Below, one piece after another: positions 28,131 through 38,165 of a DNA stretch of 64,000 bases. Every line of letters begins with the position of its first letter. The first letter of the stretch is position 1. The stretch covers positions 112,627-176,626 of the forward strand of contig NZ_RBCI01000011.1 of the NCBI RefSeq assembly GCF_003628535.1, given 5' to 3'. The stretch comes from Flavisolibacter nicotianae (GTDB lineage Bacteria > Bacteroidota > Bacteroidia > Chitinophagales > Chitinophagaceae). The translations under genes and the position numbers were made by a program. The notes beneath the pieces are model-generated. The model saw nothing but the letters and a program-made list of their open reading frames with translations. It had not been told where the DNA came from and did no database searches.

Positions 28131-31100
28131 ATGGATGCTCAATTCAACAAAATTTCCGTACATCGTCCCTGGTGGCGATGTTTCAACGGGTTTCTCCCGA
28201 AGAAGAGTCTTGGATTACTGGTACTGGCCGGTGTTCTGGGCGGATCATCGTTTGCCCAAACGCCGGTTATCGACGGTAACCCTTCCGAGTGGCCAGGCAT
28301 CTTGAACAATCCTGTCAACACCAAAAAGGGATTCAAACATGATCCGTTCCAGACAAACGGTATCGATGACCAATGGACTGGCGGTTCGTCCGATGCGGAT
28401 GCCCATCCCAATACCGACTGGCACTGGGTTTTGGGTAATGCAAACGACAAAGGCGATATCGCCAACGCCGGAACCGTTCTGATTGGCAAAGTGCTTTACT
28501 TTTTTGGCGACAGGGCAGCTTTCAACGGAGACGCACAGATCGGCTTCTGGTTCTTCAAGGATAATGTGCAGCCGACCGGTACGGGTAGCTCCAGCAGTCC
28601 GTTCAGCGGCGATCACTCGAATGGCGACATCCTTGTCATCAGCAATTTTACAAACGGCGGTGGCAATGCCCAGCCCACGATCTACGAATGGAAAGGCAAA
28701 ACATCGTCGTCACCCGGCGCGCCGGTTATCGTGACAACGGCACCCGCTGCACTGGCAACCAACACGGCAACCTACAGTGTGCCCGGTGGTACAGCCGGTA
28801 CGACCATGTTCAATGGCGACAAGTGGACCTTTTCACCGAAATCGGGAAGTGCCGGTACGTATCCACCGCCGCTATTTTTTGAAGGCTATGTGGACCTGAC
28901 CAATATACCAGAGGCCAGTTGCTTCCAGCGCTTCTTGCTGGAAACCCGGAACTCTCAATCCATTAATGCATCGCTGCAAGACCTGGTTGCCGGCGCATTC
29001 TCCGGTATCCCGCAGCCGCCGAAAGTCACTGGTGACGAAAAATGTTACGATAAACAACCTGTCATACTAACAGCCAGTTGCGCACAGGGTAAGCCTACCT
29101 GGTATGCAACGGCCACTAGCACCACGCCGCTGGGAACAGCTGACGGTGTATCGGCTGACGGAACTTCGCTGACTAAGAGCGGCCTGTCTGTAGGCACTAC
29201 GACCTACTATGTGAGCTGTAAGGACGGCGATTGTGAAAGCCCGCGGGTAGCGGTCAATGCCATCATCGATGGTTTGCCCACAGTGGATGGTGTCGTAACC
29301 GAAGGTGAAAATGACAATTCTATCGACGACGGTGTAACCAAAGTGAGCGATGACATTTACCAGATCCGGATTTCTAAAACCGGAACGGCGCATGTAACGG
29401 CAACCGCTTCGGGTGGTAGTGGTGGCTATAGCTATTCCTGGCAGGCACTGGATGCCAACGCCGCGATCAGCTTTACATCCAATGGCGCAAACGGCACATT
29501 TACCGTGTTGACTGCCGTTGGCCTGAACCTAAGCTATTCCTTCAAAGTAACGACAACCGACAGCAAAGGCTGCCAGGCAACGGATATCGTGGAAATTCGA
29601 CCCACTTCATCCTGTCCGCCTTGCGGTATCCTGGGACCGTCTGTTTCCTGCCTAAATGCTTCGCAGACCTATACCTATGGCGATCCGAACACGAATACGC
29701 CATTTGCTAATCTGCCGGCCGACTATGACCTGATCTGGACACTACCCGACGGCTCGACCGTGAAGAATCAAAAGTCTGTTACGGTAACCCTGAGCAGTAC
29801 CGGGAATAATACGGTCAGCATTTCATTCAAGTCTGCCAGTGGACTGGTTGATAACTGCCCGGGTTGCAGCAAAACAACCGATGTTCGGCAGGTAACCTGC
29901 ACGGTAACGAAGGTTAACGATGTTTCCTGTAAAGGTGCCTGTGATGGTTCGGCTACCGTGAACCCAACCGGTGGATTTGGCTCCTATACCTATAAGTGGG
30001 ACAACGGTGAAACCGGCCAGACAGCGACCAAGCTTTGCGGCAGCGAAGCCGGAGCTGTGCACACGGTAACGGTAACCGATGCACAGGGTTGTACCACCAC
30101 CTGTAACGTCACCATCCTGGAACCGCCGGCACTGACCTGTACGGCCAGCCAGGATGCTCCTGTTTCCTGTAAGGGTGCGTGTGATGGAAAGGCAACCGTA
30201 ACGCCAACAGGCGGTAACGGCGGCTACACTTACCTGTGGGACAATGGCGAGACGAATGCACAGGCGACCAAGCTTTGCGGCAGCGAAGCCGGAACGCTTC
30301 ACTCCGTGAAGGTGACCGATTCGAAAGGTTGCACGACAACGTGCAGTGTGACCATTTATGAACCGCCGGCACTGACCTGTATCGCGACATTGGTTAGCAA
30401 CACCGATTGTTTCAAAAACAACGGGTCGGCGACCGTGACGCCAACAGGTGGCAACGGTGGTTATACGTATAAGTGGGATGACGGTGAGACGACGCAAACG
30501 GCAACAGCACTGAGCAAAGGAAGCCACAGTGTGACCGTGACGGATTCGAAAGGTTGTACGACCAGTTGCAGTGTAACCATTCCGGAGAATCCTTGCTACC
30601 ATATCTTCTGTACAAACACCACTTGTCAGAATTTCATCAACAGCACACAGATACTCCCGCAGATCTGTTTCAACACATCGAATGGAACCATTACACCGGG
30701 TGTATTCTTCTACTGGACAAGTCTCAAAGCACCGGGCAGCAGCTTCGTCATTACTGTAACGCAAACCAACAACTGTGGCGCCGTGCCATTTGCATTGGGT
30801 AACGGTAACCAGTTCGATCTGCCGAATGCGACCTGCACCAATGCTGGTACAGTGACCTACTCGCAGAACGCAACAACCGGTGCGGTAACAGTGAGTGTAA
30901 GTGGCGCAACGGCTGGTCAGACGTATATCCTGGGCCTGAAGTATTCAGCGAAGTCCGGGGCGACCTTCTCATCGACCTGTACCTTCCAGTTTGACGCCTT
31001 TATTGGCGGTACGGAAGTCGGTGGCAGCCTTGGACAGATCAGTGTTGTACGGAATTGTTCAGCAACCTGCGTTGATGCGAACGTGGTACAGGCCTCACCA

Positions 31101-31400
31101 GTGGCACCGACGATCTCCGTTGGTTCTGCAGCACAGCGCCTGCAGGTACAGGCATATCCTAACCCGTTCAACCACGAGATCAACTTCCGCTTTGAGTCGC
31201 CGAACGCAGGCAAGGCAAGCCTGGAGGTTTACGACTTCATGGGCAGAAGGCTGTCTGTGGTTTACCTGGGCGAGATCGATGCAAACAGTCCGAAGACCGC
31301 AACCTACATGGTACCAAAAGCACACATGGTTCCGATGATCTACCGGTTTACAGTCGGTGACCGCTCCGTACGCGGTACCCTGTTGCCTTCCAAACAATAA
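28131..31400 (+). CDS. T9SS-exported protein with SprB repeats
   Basis: A 1,089-residue secreted protein. A hydrophobic signal ends in SSFAQ at about residue 43. Residues 45-300 form a domain shared with the protein at 39384 (SNGDILVISNFTNGGG, PTIYEWKGK). Ig-like segments follow. Three SprB-type repeats with a 240-base period (GACDGKATVTPTGGNGGYTY, VTDSKGCTT) cover about nt 29,900-30,600. The C-terminus is a type A Por sorting domain (AYPNPFNHEINFRF, YDFMGRRLSVVY, ending LLPSKQ). The type IX machinery would move it to the cell surface. The repeats resemble those of gliding adhesin SprB, so adhesion is a reasonable guess. A terminator follows at 31428. Confidence 0.88.
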   Translation: MDAQFNKISVHRPWWRCFNGFLPKKSLGLLVLAGVLGGSSFAQTPVIDGNPSEWPGILNNPVNTKKGFKHDPFQTNGIDDQWTGGSSDADAHPNTDWHWVLGNANDKGDIANAGTVLIGKVLYFFGDRAAFNGDAQIGFWFFKDNVQPTGTGSSSSPFSGDHSNGDILVISNFTNGGGNAQPTIYEWKGKTSSSPGAPVIVTTAPAALATNTATYSVPGGTAGTTMFNGDKWTFSPKSGSAGTYPPPLFFEGYVDLTNIPEASCFQRFLLETRNSQSINASLQDLVAGAFSGIPQPPKVTGDEKCYDKQPVILTASCAQGKPTWYATATSTTPLGTADGVSADGTSLTKSGLSVGTTTYYVSCKDGDCESPRVAVNAIIDGLPTVDGVVTEGENDNSIDDGVTKVSDDIYQIRISKTGTAHVTATASGGSGGYSYSWQALDANAAISFTSNGANGTFTVLTAVGLNLSYSFKVTTTDSKGCQATDIVEIRPTSSCPPCGILGPSVSCLNASQTYTYGDPNTNTPFANLPADYDLIWTLPDGSTVKNQKSVTVTLSSTGNNTVSISFKSASGLVDNCPGCSKTTDVRQVTCTVTKVNDVSCKGACDGSATVNPTGGFGSYTYKWDNGETGQTATKLCGSEAGAVHTVTVTDAQGCTTTCNVTILEPPALTCTASQDAPVSCKGACDGKATVTPTGGNGGYTYLWDNGETNAQATKLCGSEAGTLHSVKVTDSKGCTTTCSVTIYEPPALTCIATLVSNTDCFKNNGSATVTPTGGNGGYTYKWDDGETTQTATALSKGSHSVTVTDSKGCTTSCSVTIPENPCYHIFCTNTTCQNFINSTQILPQICFNTSNGTITPGVFFYWTSLKAPGSSFVITVTQTNNCGAVPFALGNGNQFDLPNATCTNAGTVTYSQNATTGAVTVSVSGATAGQTYILGLKYSAKSGATFSSTCTFQFDAFIGGTEVGGSLGQISVVRNCSATCVDANVVQASPVAPTISVGSAAQRLQVQAYPNPFNHEINFRFESPNAGKASLEVYDFMGRRLSVVYLGEIDANSPKTATYMVPKAHMVPMIYRFTVGDRSVRGTLLPSKQ

Positions 31401-31427
31401 CCAGTTGCTTTTGTTTTTGCAATGAAA

Positions 31428-31460
31428 AAAGCGTCCCGCACTAGCGGGACGCTTTGCTTT
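31428..31460 (+). terminator. terminator of the SprB-repeat gene
   Basis: A 12-bp perfect stem (AAAGCGTCCCGC with GCGGGACGCTTT), loop ACTA, then GCTTT, 27 bases after the stop. Confidence 0.85.
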
Positions 31461-31616
31461 ACAGGCAGGGAAAAAATTCCGGTTTTCTACCCGTTGCCGT
31501 CAAGAGGCTCTGCTGCTTTTGTGGGACGTGAAACCGCAGTGAACATCACTGGAAAAGGTCCTGCGGTTTGCCCTCTGGAGTTTCACGTTTCACTACAGCT
31601 TAGTGACAGGCCGGTA

Positions 31617-32933
31617 TTAATTCATGAAGTAAACCGAAGAGGCCACGGTCGGAAGGAAGTCGTAATCGATCCAGATGTAGCCGTTGGTGCCCCAGCTCGT
31701 GCCCCATGAATTAATGGCGAGGTAGGCATGCTTGGCATCGTCGTAGCCGCAGATCGTGATGGCATGCGAACCGTAACCACCCGAAGCATCGTACGATTTC
31801 CAGATGTAACCGGGACCTGCATTGTTGAAATTATTGTCGTTGGCGAATGACATCATCAGTGGGTGCTTATTGGAAAGCAGCGTTTTGATGGCTGTCGCGT
31901 CGGATGTATAGGCCCTTGAATAGGATGCAATCTTAAAACTGGCTGCTTCCGAATTCTGGCTGGCCGTGGGTTGCAGCGAACAGCCGTTGTTGTAGTCGTA
32001 AGGCATGGTGCCCCAGGTGCACACACCTTTGCTCACAACCAGGTCCAGTGCAGTGAGCAAGGAAGAGCTAGAGCAGCTACCCGCCTGCGTTTGGTTAAAG
32101 ACATATTCCGGGCTGAAGATATTGGTGGAAAGGCTGAAGCCCGATGCATTGGTGCGGTAATATTGTTCGCTAGAGCGGGCTGCGTAGGCAACGGCAAAAG
32201 CCACGCAACTTCCTTCGCTTCCCTGGTAACTGACAGGCGGCATGGCCAGCGTTACAGTTGAAGGCAGGCTAGGCGGGGGTATAACCGTGGTACTCTTGGA
32301 AACGGATATCGACGATGGCGTATTGTTCCCGGCTGCGTCGTAAGCCCGGGCTGTCAGCGTATGAACCCCATCGGCAAGGCTGGTTACGTCCCACGAAGTA
32401 CTGAACGGTGCAGTGGAACTGGTTGCAAAAGAAACACCGTCGACGGAATAGCTAACCGAGGTGACGGCCACGTTGTCGGATGTACTCACGGTAACGTTTA
32501 CGGTCCCGGAAACCGTTGCCCCGTTGGCAGGGGAAGTAATGCTGATCGTTGGTGCGGTGGCATCCCCGGCTGGTGCGGTTGGCACCGTATCGGGACAGCC
32601 ATCCGTATCCTGGTAGCCGTTATAGGTTTCGGGCTGCGTAGGACAGGCATCGCTGGCATCCGGAATGCCATCGCCGTCGGTATCTTTCAACGTGCCGGTT
32701 CGGCCACCCTTCGCGGTGGCTTCGCTTTGCGTTTTCAGAAACTCCGGCGAGACGTAAACAGGCACCTTCCCGACTTTTTGCGGATCATCCGGAAGCGCAC
32801 CGGTGATTTTCAAACTACCCCTGGGAGAATTGTTTTCCTGTGTTACAGGGACATCTCTTTTTGTACAGGCTACAACGAGTACCATGGATGCGGCAATAGG
32901 CATCCATACTTTTTTCCAAAGTTGGCTTTTCAT
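31617..32933 (-). CDS. papain-type C1 cysteine protease lipoprotein
   Basis: A 438-residue exported protease. The lipobox VVAC places a lipidated Cys at residue 23. A calcium-binding thrombospondin type 3-like stretch (DTDGDGIPDASDACP, about 82-110) is followed by an Ig-like domain (about 125-210, SPANGATVSGTVNVTV). The C1 catalytic domain spans about 225-438 with oxyanion Q237, C243 (GSEGSCVAFA), H390 (GSHAITICGYDD) and N408 (INSWGTSWG). There is no inhibitory propeptide of the papain I29 type. It sits between two T9SS-exported proteins and could process surface proteins; that is inference from position only. Confidence 0.9.
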   Translation of the reverse strand: MKSQLWKKVWMPIAASMVLVVACTKRDVPVTQENNSPRGSLKITGALPDDPQKVGKVPVYVSPEFLKTQSEATAKGGRTGTLKDTDGDGIPDASDACPTQPETYNGYQDTDGCPDTVPTAPAGDATAPTISITSPANGATVSGTVNVTVSTSDNVAVTSVSYSVDGVSFATSSTAPFSTSWDVTSLADGVHTLTARAYDAAGNNTPSSISVSKSTTVIPPPSLPSTVTLAMPPVSYQGSEGSCVAFAVAYAARSSEQYYRTNASGFSLSTNIFSPEYVFNQTQAGSCSSSSLLTALDLVVSKGVCTWGTMPYDYNNGCSLQPTASQNSEAASFKIASYSRAYTSDATAIKTLLSNKHPLMMSFANDNNFNNAGPGYIWKSYDASGGYGSHAITICGYDDAKHAYLAINSWGTSWGTNGYIWIDYDFLPTVASSVYFMN

Positions 32934-34117
32934 GGTTTATTCTTATTAAATCGATTTCCAAACGTCACAGATCATACGTCGTATTTTTTCACGGGTTTGT
33001 ATAACCTTTTTTCAAAGGGCAACGGTTAACAATAGAGGGATACGCGTAGCGATGATGGCACCATCATTGCCCGTTATTTGCGCTTGCTGTCCATCTGGCT
33101 TTGTCGGGCAAATGGAAGACCTGCCCTGCACGAAAGCCGTGTTGGAGCGCTACTTAAAAATGTTTGGGGGATTGAAAGGATAAACGGATCATTTTATGGT
33201 TCTCATTAGTGTATTGGAAATTCCATCCCCTGCTTCACATGGTACAACTAAAAAATTTGCCCTAATGCGTACCGAAAATAGTACCAGAAATCATATGACT
33301 TTCTATAACAAATTATTTTTTGATTGTAATTAATCGCTTGCTGCAACAGGATTGCAGCGAATACGGTGCAGAATATTTTTATACGTGATTATGCATATAT
33401 GTTAGTTGCTGTGAATCGGTCTGTGATGAGTGTGACAAATGGAAACTTGTATTATATCAAGTAAATGCATTGTCGGTGTTAATATTTGAGAGAGCGGCGT
33501 TATTTGGCGATGCCTTGTAGAGAAGAGGGTTAAATAGTTCTCTACCAAAAAAGTCAAATAATCAATTGTGAGCTTTGGTTGACTCCGTGTTCCAGTACAA
33601 ACTGCGCTGTTGAATGATGCGCCTGCGCCGGTTCAAAATGACAAACCAGGGGAAGCTTCGTACCCTGTTGAACGGCCTGTAGAGGCGATCTCACGGCTTG
33701 CCGTTTTATGAAAAATGACTGCGAAAACATGCGGAAAATAACTTCACCGGGAAGCAAGTGTCTTTGCTTCGAATCACTTTGCCGGGCTGGTTCCCGCACT
33801 GTTGGAATCAGAAAAGAGTCATGGCGTTTTCAGGTGAAAAGAATGCATCGTCGTCGCCGTTTTTCCGCTGCCCGTGGCGAAGCAAAGAATTTGTGAAGCT
33901 TTGGGTTAAAATTGAAAGTTTCTGTGATAAAAGAGCGATCCGCCCACACCTTTGCAGACAGGCATAAACGGCTGGGATATAGGACAGAGGTGATCAAAAA
34001 CTGTTCTTGCAGCCCTGGCGGTATCCCGGTTGCTGCAATTCGGGAGCAGGCAAGGCAGGGTAACAACTGAAAGCTGTCGCGGCCGGACATTTTGCAAAAA
34101 GATTTTGACCGATTACA
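32934..34117. other. 1.2-kb intergenic region between C1 protease and uvrA
   Basis: It is divergent between a minus-strand and a plus-strand gene, so it holds both promoters. It is AT-rich around 33180-33540. Frames at 33554-33799 and 33830-34204 (minus) are unconvincing. No RNA gene is seen. Confidence 0.45.
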
Positions 34118-36976
34118 ATGAAAGAAAAGATCGCGAAGAGAAAAAAAGAAAAAGAACCGGTGCTGGGCGATGATCCGATTTTCGTGAAAGGCGCCCGGGT
34201 TCATAATTTAAAAAATATCGATGTCCTTTTCCCACGGAACAAACTGATCGTCGTGACAGGTGTTTCCGGCTCGGGCAAATCATCGCTTACCATTGATACA
34301 CTTTTTGCTGAAGGACAGCGCCGCTATGCGGAAAGCCTAAGCGCCTATGTACGCCAGTTTCTCAACCGCATGGACAAGCCCGATGTGGATTACATCAAAG
34401 GGTTGGCGCCGGCCATTGCCATCGAACAGAAAGTGATTACCCGTACGCCACGCAGCACCGTTGGCAGCATGACGGAGATCTACGACTACCTGCGCCTCCT
34501 GTTTGCCCGTATCGGCCGCACTATTTCTCCTCTCTCGGGCCGGCAGGTCAAGAAAGATGATGTGAAGGACGTGCTGGATGCCATGAAGGCAATGAAAGAC
34601 GGCAGCCGGGCCTATATCCTTGCCGCTTTTAAAACGCACCACAACCGCGACGAACGCGAAGAGCTGAATATCCTGATGCAAAAAGGCTTCACCCGGATTT
34701 ATGTTTCGCCGTTTTCCAAAACGCAGAACGAAAACCCGGTAGATAGAGGCAGCATTTACGCGATTGAAGATGTGCTGTCGTCGCCCGATGATTTTTTGGC
34801 AGCCTTCCGTTACCCGGAAAATATCTACGTGCTGGTGGACCGTATTGTCGTCAAGGAATTTGATGAAGACGATGAGCACCGCCTGGCCGATTCGATCGGC
34901 ACAGCCTTTTACGAAGGCGAAGGCGACGTGTATCTCGAGGTGGACGGTGAAAAGCTCCTGCACTTCAACAACCGTTTCGAGCTGGATGGAATGAGTTTCG
35001 AGGAACCCTCGCCCAATTTGTTTTCCTTCAATAATCCTTACGGTGCCTGCCCGGTTTGTGAGGGTTTTTCCATGGTGCTCGGTATCGATGACGAATTGGT
35101 TATTCCGGACAAGCGGTTGAGTGTTTATGAAGGCGCCGTGGCGCCGTGGAAGGGTGAAAAGCTTGGCCGCTGGAAGGAGAATTTCGTGCGGGCTGCCCGC
35201 CATTTTGATTTTCCCGTGCACAAGCCGGTGGCCGATCTTACCGCGGCACAGTACCGCGTTTTGTGGGAAGGGAATGCACATGTGGAAGGCATCAACGACT
35301 TTTTCAAAGAGGTGGAACAAAACCTGTACAAGGTGCAGTACCGCGTGATCTTAAGCCGCTACCGGGGCCGCACCAAATGCCCGGAGTGCGGGGGCTATCG
35401 GCTGCGCAAGGAAGCGCTTTATGTAAAAGTGGGTGATCGCCATATTGGCGAATTGAGCGAAATGCCGATCAATGATTTGCGCGGATGGCTGGAAAACGCC
35501 GAGAAGGCTTTTACAGACTACGAGAAAACCGTTGCCAAGCGAATTCTTATCGAGATCAACCACCGGGTGGAAACCATGCTGAATGTGGGCCTGGGCTACC
35601 TGACCCTCAATCGCCTGGCCAATACGCTGAGCGGTGGCGAGAGCCAGCGCATACAGCTCACCCGAAGCCTGGGAAGTAACCTGACCAACTCCCTTTACAT
35701 CCTGGACGAGCCTTCCATCGGGCTGCATCCGCGGGATACGGCCAACCTGATCCGCGTGTTGAAGGAGTTGCGTGACCTGGGAAATACGGTGGTGGTGGTG
35801 GAGCACGATGAAATGATGATGCGGGAAGCCGATCACATTATCGACATGGGACCGCTGGCTTCGCACCTGGGTGGAGAAGTGATTGCCGCCGGCAATTACA
35901 AAGCGATCGTTGGCAACCCGGAAAGCCTTACTGGCCAGTATCTAAGTGGTGCCTTGTCGATTGAAACGCCAAAGAAGCTCCGGAAATGGCATTCGTCCAT
36001 TACGGTGGAAGGCGCACGGCAGCACAATTTAAAAGATATCACCGTTGAATTCCCGCTGAACGTTTTGTGCGTTGTAAGCGGTGTGAGTGGCAGTGGAAAG
36101 ACCACGCTGATCAAACATATTTTATATCCTGCGCTGAAAAAGCACCAGGGTGAACCCACCGATAAAGTGGGCTTTCACAAAGCCATTACCGGCGACATCG
36201 ATGCCATCACGCAGGTAGAGATGGTCGATCAGAACCCGATTGGTAAAAGCTCCCGGAGCAACCCGGTTACCTATGTCCGCGCCTGGGATTCGGTGCGGGA
36301 CCTGTTTTCTTCGCAGCCGCTCAGCAAGATCAGAGGTTACCAGCCCAAGCATTTTTCCTTTAACGTGGATGGCGGCCGTTGCGATGCCTGCAAAGGCGAA
36401 GGCGAGAAGATCGTGGAAATGCAGTTCCTGGCCGATGTGCACCTGACCTGTGAAGTGTGTCACGGTCGCAAGTTCAAGGAAGAAATCCTGGAAGTGCAGT
36501 ACAAGGGCAAAAATGTATACGAGGTGCTGGAGATGAGTGTGGACGAGGCCATTGCGTTTTTTGCCGATGAAAAGCCGATCGTCAATGCGATCCGGCCGTT
36601 GAGTGAGGTGGGCCTGGATTACGTGAAGCTGGGGCAATCGTCGGACACCTTATCGGGCGGCGAAGCGCAACGGGTAAAACTGGCTTCGTTTTTAGGCAAG
36701 GGAAGAAGTGCCGGCAAGATTCTTTTCATCTTTGACGAGCCAACAACGGGTCTTCATTTTCACGATATTCAAAAGCTGCTCGGTTCTTTCCAGGCACTGA
36801 TTGAACAGGGGCATTCGATCCTGGTGATTGAACACAACACCGATGTGATTAAACGTGCCGATTGGGTCATTGATCTTGGTCCCGAGGCCGGCGAAAACGG
36901 TGGTTATTTGGTGTATGCGGGGAAGCCGGAGGGTTTGCGTAAGGCAGGGAAAAGTCATACGGGGGAATTTGTTTAG
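34118..36976 (+). CDS. uvrA: excinuclease ABC subunit A
   Basis: The 952-residue damage-recognition ATPase of nucleotide excision repair. It forms UvrA2-UvrB complexes on damaged DNA. It has two ABC ATPase modules, each with Walker A (GVSGSGKSS near residue 50; GVSGSGKTT near 655) and signature ([22 protein letters not shown]). Zinc modules are visible as CPVCEGF, CPECGGY and [10 protein letters not shown] with CEVCHGRKF. The N-terminus ([20 protein letters not shown]) is a lysine-rich extension. A damaged copy of its last 100 codons lies at 40152-40455. A bidirectional terminator follows. Confidence 0.96.
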   Translation: MKEKIAKRKKEKEPVLGDDPIFVKGARVHNLKNIDVLFPRNKLIVVTGVSGSGKSSLTIDTLFAEGQRRYAESLSAYVRQFLNRMDKPDVDYIKGLAPAIAIEQKVITRTPRSTVGSMTEIYDYLRLLFARIGRTISPLSGRQVKKDDVKDVLDAMKAMKDGSRAYILAAFKTHHNRDEREELNILMQKGFTRIYVSPFSKTQNENPVDRGSIYAIEDVLSSPDDFLAAFRYPENIYVLVDRIVVKEFDEDDEHRLADSIGTAFYEGEGDVYLEVDGEKLLHFNNRFELDGMSFEEPSPNLFSFNNPYGACPVCEGFSMVLGIDDELVIPDKRLSVYEGAVAPWKGEKLGRWKENFVRAARHFDFPVHKPVADLTAAQYRVLWEGNAHVEGINDFFKEVEQNLYKVQYRVILSRYRGRTKCPECGGYRLRKEALYVKVGDRHIGELSEMPINDLRGWLENAEKAFTDYEKTVAKRILIEINHRVETMLNVGLGYLTLNRLANTLSGGESQRIQLTRSLGSNLTNSLYILDEPSIGLHPRDTANLIRVLKELRDLGNTVVVVEHDEMMMREADHIIDMGPLASHLGGEVIAAGNYKAIVGNPESLTGQYLSGALSIETPKKLRKWHSSITVEGARQHNLKDITVEFPLNVLCVVSGVSGSGKTTLIKHILYPALKKHQGEPTDKVGFHKAITGDIDAITQVEMVDQNPIGKSSRSNPVTYVRAWDSVRDLFSSQPLSKIRGYQPKHFSFNVDGGRCDACKGEGEKIVEMQFLADVHLTCEVCHGRKFKEEILEVQYKGKNVYEVLEMSVDEAIAFFADEKPIVNAIRPLSEVGLDYVKLGQSSDTLSGGEAQRVKLASFLGKGRSAGKILFIFDEPTTGLHFHDIQKLLGSFQALIEQGHSILVIEHNTDVIKRADWVIDLGPEAGENGGYLVYAGKPEGLRKAGKSHTGEFV

Positions 36977-37043
36977 GCTATGCTGCATTGTTAGCCTCCA
37001 GTATTTTTTTACGTTGCATTTCGCAATACTAAAACAAGATAAA

Positions 37044-37075
37044 AAAAATGGGATGTTCAGTTGAACATCCCATTT
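37044..37075. terminator. bidirectional terminator between convergent genes
   Basis: A 15-bp perfect inverted repeat (AAAATGGGATGTTCA with its complement, two bases between) with A and T ends lies between uvrA (+) and the T9SS gene (-), and can serve both. Confidence 0.85.
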
Positions 37076-37094
37076 TGCATTTGCGGAAGCTGGT

Positions 37095-37769
37095 TTATTT
37101 AAGGCCAATCAGCTTGCCGGTTGTTTTTTCGGTACCGACGCGGAACAGGTAGATCAGATTGGAGCGTTGTGCACTGGGCACAGCATACTCAATGGTCTGA
37201 ACCTGGTTGGCATTGACATACCCCTGGAACACGGTTTTTACCCGTTGGCCCAGCATGTTGTACAGTTCCAGTGAACCCTGCCCGGAAACCGCTGATCGCA
37301 GTGTAAAGCGGATGCGGTCGTTGAAGGGATTGGGTGCTGCCACAACCTTTGTTTTGGGTTCTGCATTGAGCACGATTTCCTGCTCGGTTACACTTGCCGG
37401 TTTGGAAACGGTTTGATAGACGCCGCCAAAGGTTCCGCATTCGTCAGGCAGCGATGTACAACCGTTGGCTGTCAGGGTCACGCTGTAGCCTTTGCCGATC
37501 GTGAGGCCTGTAAAGACAATCTTGCCGCCTACTGCATCTGCAGGATAGGTTTTGCTGATTGGGCTTACACCACCTGTCATTTGCCTGAGGATATAGGTAC
37601 CGGCTACGGGGGCCGCAATTTCTACGCTGAACGTTGTTTGTGTACACGTTGGTCCCACATAGGTTGCTGTTGGCTTGGTCGGATTTGGCGTTTCACTGAT
37701 GGAGGCATTGGCCGTTTGCGAGGTACAGCTGGTGGGGGCAGCCCCGGTGGCCAGCACGTAGTAGCTCAC
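37095..37769 (-). CDS. C-terminal part of frame-broken T9SS protein (sorting domain)
   Basis: This carries the end of the split exported protein. The frame is open from about 37822, with the first ATG at 37769. It contains part of a repeat unit (SYYVLATGAAPTSCTSQTAN), an Ig-like domain (FSVEIAAPVAGTYIL), and a type A Por sorting domain (AAPNPFNDRIRFTL, YNMLGQRVKTVF, ending KLIGLK). On its own it lacks a signal peptide, so it is useful only if joined to the upstream parts. One extra A in GGGAAAACGG near 37818 would restore the frame with the middle segment. Confidence 0.72.
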   Translation of the reverse strand: MSYYVLATGAAPTSCTSQTANASISETPNPTKPTATYVGPTCTQTTFSVEIAAPVAGTYILRQMTGGVSPISKTYPADAVGGKIVFTGLTIGKGYSVTLTANGCTSLPDECGTFGGVYQTVSKPASVTEQEIVLNAEPKTKVVAAPNPFNDRIRFTLRSAVSGQGSLELYNMLGQRVKTVFQGYVNANQVQTIEYAVPSAQRSNLIYLFRVGTEKTTGKLIGLK

Positions 37770-38165
37770 ACCGGCGGGCAGGCTGGTCCAGGTCAGGGCT
37801 GATCCGGTGGTGCCGTTTTCCCTGTTTGGGAGTTGCTCAGCGTGATGGTGCCCGTGCCCGGAGCCGAAGCGCAGATGCTGTTTCCGCTCAGGGTATAGAC
37901 GACCGGATTGGCCACTTCGGTGATGGAGGCATTGGCCGTTTGCGAGGTACAGCTGGTGGGGGCAGCCCCGGTGGCCAGCACGTAGTAGCTCACACCGGCG
38001 GGCAGGCTGGTCCAGGTCAGGGCTGATCCGGTGGTGCCGTTTTTTTTTTAAGCTGGTAGCTCACCCCTGTTTGGGAGTTGCTCAGCGTGATGGTGCCCGT
38101 GCCCGGAGCCGAAGCACAGATGCTGTTGCCGCTCAGTGTGTAGACTGTTGGCAGAGCGGCAACCG
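37697..38165 (-). repeat. two tandem coding repeats, 224 and 245 bases
   Basis: Unit 37697-37920 (224 bases) and unit 37921-38165 (245) are nearly identical. They differ by a 21-base segment (GTGAGCTACCAGCTTAAAAA with one further A) present only in the longer one. Both lengths leave remainder 2 when divided by 3, so each unit shifts the reading frame. They encode Ig-like repeats of about 75 residues. Confidence 0.8.
37793..37993 (-). CDS. middle segment of frame-broken T9SS protein
   Basis: One repeat unit in its own frame (SYYVLATGAAPTSCTSQTAN, then YTLSGNSICASAPGTGTITL) ending at TGA after KTAPPDQP. The frame is open on its 5' side from the A-run at 38040-38049. It is almost certainly not a separate gene but the part between two frame breaks of the 37095-39384 gene. 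Confidence 0.5.
   Translation of the reverse strand: MSYYVLATGAAPTSCTSQTANASITEVANPVVYTLSGNSICASAPGTGTITLSNSQTGKTAPPDQP

Noticed and set aside
29922..30597. 240-base direct repeats as a possible CRISPR or mobile array
   Set aside because: They encode SprB-type protein repeats in one frame; unit length and lack of spacers exclude CRISPR.
29823..30764. 313-codon minus-strand frame
   Set aside because: Antisense to the SprB repeats; the Arg/Cys repeats in it only mirror the coding repeats.
34337..35320. 327-codon open frame on the - strand
   Set aside because: Antisense to uvrA and without motifs.
37793..37830. programmed -1 ribosomal frameshift at the second break
   Set aside because: GGGAAAACGG in this frame is not a good slippery heptamer and no downstream pseudoknot is seen; only the first break, with ten A, fits slippage well.
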